NCBI GenBank assembly: GCA_009784095.1
Contig: WRDL01000007.1
Span: forward strand, 1 to 24,056
DNA: 24,056 nt
DNA from: Coriobacteriia bacterium
GTDB lineage: Bacteria; Actinomycetota; Coriobacteriia; WRKU01
Reading direction: 5' to 3'
Shown: positions 1 through 5,679 of the stretch, one piece after another
How positions within the stretch are numbered: the stretch's first letter is position 1
Layout: every line of letters starts with the position of its first letter
Notes under the pieces: model-generated
What the model was told of the DNA's origin: nothing
Databases searched by the model: none
The model's input: only the letters and a program-made list of their open reading frames with translations
Made by a program: the position numbers and the translations under genes

Positions 1-443
1 GGAGATCCCAGCAGCGCCGCCGCGATCCCGAGCCGCTGCTTCATACCCAACGAGAACGCACTAAAGGGCTTTTTCACTCCCCATAGATCGACCAATTCAA
101 GCAATCGTTTGGCTACTCCGGCACGGGGGATACTCTTGACCCGACACAGATACTCGAGGTTCTCCCGGGGGTCAAGATAGGGGAAGAACGACGGGTTGAT
201 CATGAAGCCCATCTGCTGACGTGCCTCATTGAGGTGCTTGTGTTCTCCCTCGATGATAATAGTGCCGCTCGTGGGGGTCGCAAGCCCCATGACGCATTTG
301 AAAAAGGTCGTCTTACCTGCTCCGTTGCGTCCTACTAGACCGTAGATGTCGCCTTCGTTCAAAGTTAACGAGACATTGTCGAGCGCGAGGAAATCGCCAT
401 ATTTCTTTGTGAGGTCAAGAGTCTGCAGTACCGCTTGTGTCAT
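1..443 (-). CDS. ABC transporter ATP-binding protein (5' part, cut by window edge)
   Basis: This is the nucleotide-binding subunit of an ABC transporter, hydrolysing ATP at the inner face of the membrane to drive a partner permease. The first 147 residues are visible. A Walker A motif GRNGAGKTT lies at residues 38-46, a Q-loop region follows (MGFMINPSFFPYLDPRENL), and the signature reads SLGMKQRLGIA near residue 130. The SLGMKQR form, rather than LSGGQ, is typical of the BcrA/lantibiotic-immunity and drug-export group, so export or self-protection is a reasonable guess; the substrate is unknown. Walker B and the C-terminal half lie beyond base 1, as would the permease if the operon continues leftwards. 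The start ATG (443-441) has GAAAGG a few bases upstream on the minus strand. Confidence 0.93.
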   Translation of the reverse strand, partial: MTQAVLQTLDLTKKYGDFLALDNVSLTLNEGDIYGLVGRNGAGKTTFFKCVMGLATPTSGTIIIEGEHKHLNEARQQMGFMINPSFFPYLDPRENLEYLCRVKSIPRAGVAKRLLELVDLWGVKKPFSAFSLGMKQRLGIAAALLGS

Positions 444-580
444 AGGGTGCCTTTCAAGCTACTTCTGTCTCTGCATAAATGGGTACAGAGCGCTATTTCG
501 ACAGGCAATACTACGACAAAACGATCTTTTTTTTCATGCTTCTCGGAATTTGTATCTTTTTTTGATGATATCGACACAAT

Positions 581-599
581 CTCGAGTGATCTCGAGTGA
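581..599. repeat. Tandem 10-bp repeat, possible operator
   Basis: CTCGAGTGA occurs twice in direct tandem with a period of exactly 10 bp (581-589 and 591-599), about one helical turn. It lies between the minus-strand ABC gene and a rightward promoter-like sequence at 628, so a regulator could bind both copies on one face of the DNA. The repeat is seen directly; the operator role is inferred. Confidence 0.4.
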
Positions 600-627
600 A
601 CATAAGTGGACTCTCCGCACATGAAAC

Positions 628-657
628 TTGACTTGTGTAGGCGAGAAAGCGTAGAGT
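628..657 (+). promoter_or_regulatory. Sigma-70-like promoter
   Basis: TTGACT (628-633) and TAGAGT (652-657) are separated by 18 bp, near the consensus for a housekeeping promoter. Transcription would start near 664 and run into the decayed reading frame that begins at 684. It is the best-matching promoter in this intergenic region, but TAGAGT is a modest -10 box. Confidence 0.4.
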
Positions 658-683
658 AAAGATGTATGATCTGGAAGATCCGC

Positions 684-957
684 ATGGTCTTCATGTTTCT
701 TGATCAGTTTATCCGGCGATGGTCGTTTGCGGAGCAAGCTTCGTATCATCGCAGAAAGAAGGGCAGCTATTGTTGGAGTCGATCCGCTCGAAAGGCGCGA
801 TGCTGACCCTTGGTATTTTGGTTGCTATCGCCATCACGTACACCTTCGAGAAAGAGCCGATCAAGCCCGAGCCTTAGAAGCCGAAGCAGGAGCCGAAGCC
901 GAGCACGCCGACTAAGCGTACCGTGACTCCGAGCAGCGATACGCCTGCTATTGGTCA
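684..957 (+). pseudogene. Decayed membrane-anchored protein with Pro/Lys-rich linker
   Basis: An ATG at 684, seven bases after GGAAG, opens a 40-codon frame (MVFMFLDQFIRRWSF...) that ends in TGA at 804-806. In the next frame, from the ATG at 800, a transmembrane-like segment MLTLGILVAIAITYTF is followed by EKEPIKPEP and a TAG (875-877). The same composition resumes directly after the stop (KPKQEPKPSTPTK), so the stop falls inside a Pro/Lys/Glu-rich linker. This looks like a membrane-anchored protein with a short cytoplasmic start, one membrane helix and an extended outer linker, broken by a frameshift and a nonsense change. The sequence beyond about 957 no longer looks protein-like. No family is recognised. 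Alternatively 684-806 and 800-877 are two tiny coupled genes. Confidence 0.35.
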
Positions 958-1083
958 AGTTTCTTGCATTGGGTTCTTGACTGCCCTGTTCGGGCACTTG
1001 AGTATCGGCACTCCCATCGCGGTAAGGCAATGTCCTCAAAACGATGGTTGGCGAACGTTGACTGTTGGCGCAGCAAGTTACGG

Positions 1084-1107
1084 GAGGCGGTCCATCCGGG
1101 CCGCCTC
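1084..1107 (+). terminator. GC-rich hairpin, possible terminator
   Basis: A 10-bp stem (1084-1093 with 1098-1107, one G-U pair) closes on a four-base ATCC loop. Only CTCTTGC follows, so the U-tract is poor. It sits downstream of the decayed frame and upstream of the lipoprotein, where a transcript end is expected. A structural role other than termination cannot be excluded. Confidence 0.4.
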
Positions 1108-1244
1108 TTGCATGGTGCCAAACAGCATCTCTGGCTTATCATCACCACCATCTCCTTGAGCCTAGAACGTGACGCATCGTGCCATTGTTATGCTCTATAC
1201 TGAAGTGGTGACTTGCACGCTCAAGATGATCAGGAGGTCTTCTT

Positions 1245-1610
1245 ATGAAAAAAGTATTGCTGTTCTGTATTGTGCTCATCGTCGCTGTCTCGCTCATAGG
1301 TTGTGGGAGAAGTGGTGGTGGCAACGACCCCGCAATCGGTACATGGAAGGCGAGCCAGATGGAGCTTGCCGGTATGTCGATGATGGCCGATGAAATCTAT
1401 CAGGGTGGCTTCTATCTTGATATCAAAGAGGGCGGAAAGGCCACTATGAGAGCAGATAATGAATCCATCGACGGCGCCTGGGAGGTCGATGGCAATCAAA
1501 TCACCTTCGATTTCCAAGGAGAGACCTTCGCCGGTACCATAGACTCGAGTGCCATCGTGATCGAAGATATGGTCGGTACCGGAATGACAGTCACGTTCGA
1601 GAAGGAGTAG
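1245..1610 (+). CDS. Small lipoprotein with lipocalin-like GxW motif
   Basis: The product is a 121-residue predicted lipoprotein. Residues 1-20 form a Lys-Lys start, a hydrophobic core and a lipobox LIGC, with Cys20 as the lipidation site; a Gly/Ser-rich spacer follows. The mature part begins with a GTWKAS motif and continues as short beta-prone segments (FYLDIKEGGKATM, GAWEVDGNQITFDF, AGTIDSSAIVIEDM), the pattern of small lipocalin-like domains that measure a substituted value against a default. No enzymatic motif is present, and the ligand or role is unknown. AGGAGG at 1232-1237 lies seven bases before the ATG. The PH-like gene starts six bases after the stop, so the two are probably co-transcribed. 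A second lipoprotein of the same general design lies at 16009. Confidence 0.85.
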   Translation: MKKVLLFCIVLIVAVSLIGCGRSGGGNDPAIGTWKASQMELAGMSMMADEIYQGGFYLDIKEGGKATMRADNESIDGAWEVDGNQITFDFQGETFAGTIDSSAIVIEDMVGTGMTVTFEKE

Positions 1611-1616
1611 AGTCCT

Positions 1617-2066
1617 ATGGCACCAGGAAATGAGACCGTAATCATCGCTGGATCTGCGACATTCACGAACGCCAGTGCCAAAGACTTTGCCACGGTGATC
1701 GCGCACCAAGCGGTAGGAAGTCCATTCTTTACCGCAAAGAAAGCTAAAGCCGCGAGTAATAACCTGGCATCAGGTGGTATTGCTGTTCTTACTGACGAAC
1801 GACTCGTTTTCGGTAAAGGAAAGAATCTTAAAAAGATAAGCGCAGGCCAGACGGTCGACTTCGCCGATGCAATCGCAAATGATGAGGTACAGATCGATGT
1901 CGAGCTTGCCGATATCCTTTCCGTCAGTGAGGGTAAGCAAGGGTTGAGCAAGACACTTGACATCGTCACCGGGGTGGGAACACTCCGCTTCGCCTTTATG
2001 AAAAAAGCTATGCTCGGTGAGTGGATGGCCGCACTGAACGAAGCGATCGTTCAACAGGGAAGCTGA
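1617..2066 (+). CDS. PH-like domain protein
   Basis: The product is a 149-residue cytoplasmic-looking protein without signal peptide or membrane helix. The order of segments (IAVLTDERLVFGKGK around residues 59-73, then VQIDVELADILSVSEGKQGLSKTLDIVTGVGTLRFAF, then a C-terminal helix GEWMAALNEAIVQQ) matches bacterial PH-like/GRAM-like domains, in which a beta strand with L-T-D-x-R-L-V-F is diagnostic and the final helix often carries a conserved W. Such proteins are usually adaptors or membrane-proximal proteins of unknown function. It starts six bases after the lipoprotein stop, with AAGGAG inside the end of that gene about ten bases upstream, which argues for translation as a pair. The family call rests on the strand pattern only. 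Confidence 0.7.
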   Translation: MAPGNETVIIAGSATFTNASAKDFATVIAHQAVGSPFFTAKKAKAASNNLASGGIAVLTDERLVFGKGKNLKKISAGQTVDFADAIANDEVQIDVELADILSVSEGKQGLSKTLDIVTGVGTLRFAFMKKAMLGEWMAALNEAIVQQGS

Positions 2067-2186
2067 TTCGCTTGTGCGTGTCGATGCCATGCGTACGGCG
2101 TATTTCACCTCCCTCGCTTTCCAGCTTACCGATGTCAGGCGGAAGGCGCTTGATGCGAGATGCTGTGATCGTATCGCAATCCTATC

Positions 2187-2250
2187 CTTCGCGTATGTTC
2201 GGTGTGTTGGAGGTCTCACTTCGCGTTTGTTCGGTATGTTGGAGATCTCA
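2187..2250. repeat. Tandem duplication of a 32-bp unit
   Basis: Two adjacent 32-bp units (2187-2218 and 2219-2250) agree at 29 of 32 positions. Each starts CTTCGCGT and ends with TTGGAG followed by TCTCA after one variable base. A unit of 32 is not a multiple of three, so the duplication shifts any reading frame, which favours a non-coding or pseudogene setting. The second unit places GGAG six bases before an ATG at 2251. Confidence 0.75.
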
Positions 2251-2570
2251 ATGACAAAAAGATTGAGCGGGCGCCTCTTGCTTCGATTTTTGCTACGTGT
2301 GAGGCGCTACTCAATCAACTTAATTTCGCCATTCTCTCCCTTTCGGAAGATCGCTGGGACCCTCGAGGGTTGCGTTATAAGCAACGGGTACCTGAAGGCG
2401 AGTTCCTAAGCATCCATCATTATAGGCATTGTTGTCGCGAGTGGACCCGAGAACACCGAACGACATCTAACGGTTAACTAACTGAAAGGATATTGACAGA
2501 AAGCGGTGCTCTTCGCGACCTCTTAAACTCGCGGAGACTCACGGCTCAGGTGAGCGGAGGCGGACTGCGT

Positions 2571-2598
2571 TACAATGAAGGTTGCACTGACCTTCGTT
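2571..2598 (+). promoter_or_regulatory. Probable oleB -10 box with overlapping inverted repeat
   Basis: TACAAT (2571-2576, preceded by T) is a plausible -10 box 45 bp before the oleB start. It overlaps an inverted repeat whose 9-base arms (2574-2582 and 2590-2598, one G-U if folded as RNA) flank a 7-base spacer. The arms would cover the -10 and start-site region, so the repeat could be a repressor operator or a 5'-leader hairpin. The -35 box is weak. Confidence 0.4.
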
Positions 2599-2620
2599 CC
2601 TGCCCGAACTTTAGGACACT

Positions 2621-3451
2621 ATGCTGATTGAGCATGACAGCTTTTTTGATAATGCTGGAAGGATGATGCACTACGTCGACCAAGGCGAAGGTGCACTAGT
2701 CGTGATGCTTCATGGGAATCCAACCTGGTCCTATTACTATCGCGACCTTGCAAGGCAACTCGCAAAGACCCATCGCGTGATCGTACCTGATCATATCGGT
2801 ATGGGACTTTCTGACAAGCCGCAAGGTATTGCGTATGATCTCACATTCCATATCGAGAACCTCACGCGACTGATCGATCATCTGCAGCTTGAAGACATCA
2901 CGCTCATCGTCCATGACTGGGGAGGTCCGATCGGGTTCGGTTATGCCGTTACCCACCCAAGCAACGTCGCCAAGATCGTGATCATGAACAGCGCTGCGTT
3001 CTTTGACGAGAACGTCCCGCTACGCATCCGGATGTGTCGCAGTGTGCTGGGTGATCTTTTAGTGCGACAGTACAATCTGTTCGCAAAAGGTGCCGCTTCA
3101 ATGGCAACGGTCAAGGCACTTCCGGCCGAAGTCAAAGAAGGTTATCTGCTCCCCTATGGGACCTATGAGGACCGAGTCGGCATCCGATCGTTCCTCGCCG
3201 ATATTCCCCTCGAGGGGTACCACCCGACGAGACAAGTGCTTGATACGATCGAATCCAAGCTTCCCGAGATCACCGCGGACATCCTCCTGGTGTGGGGAGC
3301 GCGAGATTTCTGTTTCACCGAGCATTTCTTGGACAGGTGGCTCGAATTCTTCGAAGATGCGCAAGTCAAAGTATTTGAACAGGCAGGTCATTACGTATTA
3401 GAGGACGCGTTCGATGAAGCGCTGGCCGAGATCGAGGAGTTCATCCGATGA
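2621..3451 (+). CDS. oleB: OleB-like alpha/beta hydrolase (beta-lactone decarboxylase)
   Basis: The product is a 276-residue alpha/beta hydrolase of the haloalkane-dehalogenase/OleB group. HGNPTWSYYYR begins at residue 31 and carries the oxyanion/halide-site Asn and Trp; HDWGGP at 98-103 supplies the Asp99 nucleophile; the catalytic His is His257 in AGHYVLED. An Asp nucleophile followed by Trp is typical of dehalogenases and OleB. In the known olefin pathway OleB removes CO2 from the cis-beta-lactone made by OleC, giving a long-chain cis-olefin. The start of the next gene overlaps the end of this one by four bases (ATGA), which links them in translation and makes OleB far more likely than a dehalogenase. 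AGGA lies four bases before the ATG. No signal peptide is seen. OleA and OleD homologues are not in the window. Confidence 0.8.
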   Translation: MLIEHDSFFDNAGRMMHYVDQGEGALVVMLHGNPTWSYYYRDLARQLAKTHRVIVPDHIGMGLSDKPQGIAYDLTFHIENLTRLIDHLQLEDITLIVHDWGGPIGFGYAVTHPSNVAKIVIMNSAAFFDENVPLRIRMCRSVLGDLLVRQYNLFAKGAASMATVKALPAEVKEGYLLPYGTYEDRVGIRSFLADIPLEGYHPTRQVLDTIESKLPEITADILLVWGARDFCFTEHFLDRWLEFFEDAQVKVFEQAGHYVLEDAFDEALAEIEEFIR

Positions 3452-4968
3452 ATACCGCAACACTGCTTGAGAAACAGGCCCGTGATCTTCCTGACAAGAC
3501 CGCTATCGTACACAACGATGAGTCCATCACATTCAAAGCACTGGATGAGTTGATCAACAGGCTCGCGCACTACTTCCAGCGAAGAGGGATCGTGCAAGGA
3601 TCAAAGGTGCTGCTTTTCATCCGTCCCTCGATCGAGCTGCCCGCAGCCACCTTCGCGCTCTTCAAGATCGGCGCGGTCCCGGTGTTCATCGATCCGGGTA
3701 TGGGACGTAAGAACCTGCTGCGTGCGGTCAAAGAGGTCGCGCCGATAGCCATGATCGCCCCTTCGTCGGTCCAGATGCTCGCGCGTGTGTTCCGCCCCTC
3801 CTTCAGCTCGGTCGCCATCAAACTGGACTGCGCCAAGATCTTGGAGGCATCGCAAAAAGAGGAGTCCTCGTTCGAGACCTACGATGCTCCTGAAGACGAG
3901 ATGGCGGCCATCCTCTTCACCTCGGGGGCGACCGGCAAACCCAAGGGAGTCGTCTATACCCACAAGATCTTTATCACGCAGACCGCACTGCTTCAGCAGA
4001 TGTATGGACTCACATCCAACGATGTGGACTGTCCGTGCTTTCCGCTCTTCTCGTTCTTCACATTGGCAATGGGACTCACATCCTTCATACCTCCCATCGA
4101 CCCCTCGAAACCCTCAGAGATCGATCCGAGCGCAGTCGTGGCGACCATACAAAACAACAACGTCACTTTCGCGGCGGGCTCTCCTGCCATCTGGATGAAG
4201 GTCGCCGACTATTGTATCGCCCATGACATCGAGCTTCCCTCATTGAAGAGCCTCGTCATGTTCGGCGCCCCGGTCGCGCTCTCCATGCATGAGAAGTGGC
4301 AAAAGGTCCTCCCAAACGGAACGACCTATACCCCCTATGGCGCAACCGAGTCGCTTCCCATCTCCAACATCTCGGGGAACTATATCCTTGAGCATACGAG
4401 TGACGCGACATGCAAGGGCGCGGGTGTCTGCGTCGGTCCGGTGGTGCCTCCTCTAGAAGCGCGGATCTACAATGACGATGAGATCATCGTATCCGGTCCG
4501 GTAGTGACCACCGAATACTACAACGAAGCTGAAGCGACGCGCGCGAGCAAGCTCTCCCTCGATGGCGCCCTTTGGCATAAGGTCGGCGACGTAGGGACGA
4601 TCGACGAGCAGGGGCGCATCTGGTTTTGGGGACGCAACTCTCATGTGGTCGATCTTGAGGACCGAAAGATGTATCCCATCCCCTGTGAGTTGGTATTCAA
4701 TCAACTCGACGGCATCAAACGGACCGCGCTGGTCGGTCCGATCATCGATGAAAAAGTGGTCCCCACATTGGTGATAGAGATGGAGGACGGCTCGACCAGA
4801 ATGACCGATGAACTGCTCGGCGCGCTCCAAGATACCCGCAACCGTTTTGAGCACACCCTGCCAATTGAGCTCTTCTATCTGAAACGTTCATTCCCGGTCG
4901 ACGTGCGCCACAACATCAAGATCGACCGACTCGCGCTGCGCCGCTGGGTCGAGGATAAAGCGATATAG
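3448..4968 (+). CDS. oleC: OleC-like AMP-dependent beta-lactone synthetase
   Basis: The product is a 506-residue member of the acyl-adenylate synthetase (ANL) superfamily. The AMP-binding P-loop motif FTSGATGKPKG lies at residues 157-167. The following stretches match OleC particularly well: CFPLFSFFTLAMGLTSFIPP, AAGSPAIWMKVADY, TPYGATESLPIS, KGAGVCVGPVVPP, WHKVGDVGTIDEQGRIWFWG and IPCELVFN. OleC uses ATP to convert a 2-alkyl-3-hydroxy acid to a beta-lactone, the substrate of OleB. The ATG overlaps the oleB stop by four bases, so the order B-C is preserved as in bacteria that encode separate or fused OleBC proteins. The length is slightly below the roughly 550 residues usual for OleC, and the C-terminal subdomain is complete enough to retain KID near the end. 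A medium-chain acyl-CoA ligase is the main alternative. Confidence 0.82.
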   Translation: MNTATLLEKQARDLPDKTAIVHNDESITFKALDELINRLAHYFQRRGIVQGSKVLLFIRPSIELPAATFALFKIGAVPVFIDPGMGRKNLLRAVKEVAPIAMIAPSSVQMLARVFRPSFSSVAIKLDCAKILEASQKEESSFETYDAPEDEMAAILFTSGATGKPKGVVYTHKIFITQTALLQQMYGLTSNDVDCPCFPLFSFFTLAMGLTSFIPPIDPSKPSEIDPSAVVATIQNNNVTFAAGSPAIWMKVADYCIAHDIELPSLKSLVMFGAPVALSMHEKWQKVLPNGTTYTPYGATESLPISNISGNYILEHTSDATCKGAGVCVGPVVPPLEARIYNDDEIIVSGPVVTTEYYNEAEATRASKLSLDGALWHKVGDVGTIDEQGRIWFWGRNSHVVDLEDRKMYPIPCELVFNQLDGIKRTALVGPIIDEKVVPTLVIEMEDGSTRMTDELLGALQDTRNRFEHTLPIELFYLKRSFPVDVRHNIKIDRLALRRWVEDKAI

Positions 4969-5030
4969 CTGCGTACCTACGCGTCTTCAACCGATGTGGT
5001 TTCCGAGAAGTACGATGACGCGCTATCAGC

Positions 5031-5498
5031 TCACTGACCGATCCCCAGTTCGATCTTGACCGCCTCAAGCCGCTCGCGATCCTTTTCCATGACCGGATAA
5101 GTGGTGTTGTCGTAGTAGTGACTGAGCACATCGGCATCTTTGATAAGTTCGCTGTACTCGTCGTGCACCTTGCGTTTCTTCGAGTGCTTCGAGATGGCAT
5201 GGCAGATGATCTCGAGCTCGTCATCGTCGACGATACCAAGCTCGGTCAAGATCACGCGAGCTTTCTGGCTCCCCAAAAGCGCGTGATCGAGCCGGTTGCC
5301 GGTCATCGCGGTATGGATGTCGTGCATCAGACCGATCATCGTCGCGATCTGTGGATCGAGCCCGCGCTTCTCGGCGAGGAGTGCGGCGAAGTTGGCTACC
5401 GCTATCATATGGTCGCGTACAAAGCCGACCCACCCATGGTCTGCGTTCGCTAACAGCCCGTCGACGGTACTCCTCAGTATTTCGACTCGATCGCTCAT
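5031..5498 (-). CDS. HD-domain hydrolase
   Basis: The product is a 155-residue soluble HD-superfamily protein. The metal-binding residues appear in order: His30 in RDHMIAVANFA, the His59-Asp60 pair in LMHDIHT, additional His in ICHAISKH (His100, His105), and the final Asp in KDADVL (Asp121/Asp123). The compact size and the HAISKHS segment resemble small HD phosphohydrolases acting on nucleotides or other phosphomonoesters, but the substrate cannot be read from the sequence. It is transcribed toward oleC and away from the activator gene, so it shares only an upstream region with the latter. GGGAG lies about eight bases before the start on the minus strand. Confidence 0.85.
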   Translation of the reverse strand: MSDRVEILRSTVDGLLANADHGWVGFVRDHMIAVANFAALLAEKRGLDPQIATMIGLMHDIHTAMTGNRLDHALLGSQKARVILTELGIVDDDELEIICHAISKHSKKRKVHDEYSELIKDADVLSHYYDNTTYPVMEKDRERLEAVKIELGIGQ

Positions 5499-5561
5499 GT
5501 GCTCACTCCCTCGGCTCAGCCTGGTGTTCTTGCATTATCAGCATAGCAAAGCATGACGTTT

Positions 5562-5595
5562 GCCATCGGATCCTCACCGTGAGGGATGCTTTTTT
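5562..5595 (+). terminator. Possible rho-independent terminator or attenuator
   Basis: A stem with core 5572-5576 paired to 5580-5584, extended outward (5562-5567 with 5585-5589) across a bulge, is followed by six T residues (5590-5595). It points rightward, yet the gene to the left runs the other way. It therefore cannot end that gene and could instead be an attenuator in the leader of the activator gene, or the end of a short RNA. The imperfect stem keeps confidence low. Confidence 0.3.
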
Positions 5596-5628
5596 GTATT
5601 GGGGAGCGGCGTCGGTTCCATCTTGTTT

Positions 5629-5634
5629 TATACT
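5629..5634 (+). promoter_or_regulatory. Probable -10 box of the activator gene
   Basis: TATACT lies 46 bp before the annotated start of the activator gene and just upstream of a strong Shine-Dalgarno sequence. No good -35 box is found at 16-18 bp, so an activator-dependent promoter is possible. Confidence 0.35.
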
Positions 5635-5643
5635 TGCTAACAT

Positions 5644-5661
5644 AGGGGAGGAACGAAAATA
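5644..5661 (+). promoter_or_regulatory. Strong Shine-Dalgarno site six bases before an in-frame ATA
   Basis: AGGGGAGGA (5644-5652) is the best ribosome-binding site near the activator gene, but it is 27 bases from the first ATG (5680), too far for normal initiation. Six bases after it lies ATA (5659-5661), in frame with the gene; the intervening codons contain no stop. No ATG, GTG or TTG lies at a suitable distance. Either initiation uses a rare ATA codon, adding seven residues, or the site is not used. Confidence 0.4.
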
Positions 5662-5679
5662 CATACACGAGCAGACCAT

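Larger units (their letters stand above)
444..1244. other. 800-bp region without an intact gene
   Basis: No intact, family-recognisable gene is visible between the ABC ATPase start and the lipoprotein. The stretch holds a tandem 10-bp repeat (581-599), a rightward promoter-like pair of boxes (628-657), a decayed membrane-protein frame (684 to about 957), a strong hairpin (1084-1107) and a TATACT box at 1196-1201 that could serve the lipoprotein at 1245, although no good -35 box is seen for it. Several open frames of 60-90 codons here lack Shine-Dalgarno sites and protein-like composition. Confidence 0.6.
2067..2620. other. 554-bp intergenic region upstream of oleB
   Basis: No confident gene is visible. 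It contains a 2 x 32-bp tandem repeat (2187-2250), a protein-like but unanchored frame ending at 2477 (see findings), a perfect TTGACA at 2493-2498 without a matching -10 box at 17 bp, and a TTACAAT box overlapping an inverted repeat at 2571-2598. A 52-codon frame from the ATG at 2251 has GGAG six bases upstream, but its Arg/Leu/Ser-rich product is not convincing. Confidence 0.5.

Noticed and set aside
440..694. Leftward frame of 84 codons upstream of the ABC gene
   Set aside because: It has no Shine-Dalgarno site, its composition is not protein-like, and it overlaps the region that should hold the ABC promoter.
1230..1709. Leftward 159-codon frame across the lipoprotein and PH-like genes
   Set aside because: It lies antisense to two genes that have a signal peptide, a good ribosome site and a recognisable strand pattern; its His/Asp-rich translation looks like a shadow.
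2493..2498. Perfect TTGACA -35 box upstream of oleB
   Set aside because: No -10 box is found at 16-18 bp; the TACAAT at 2571 is too far away to pair with it.
4453..4854. Leftward 133-codon frame inside oleC
   Set aside because: It is antisense to strongly conserved OleC motifs and has no independent start signal.
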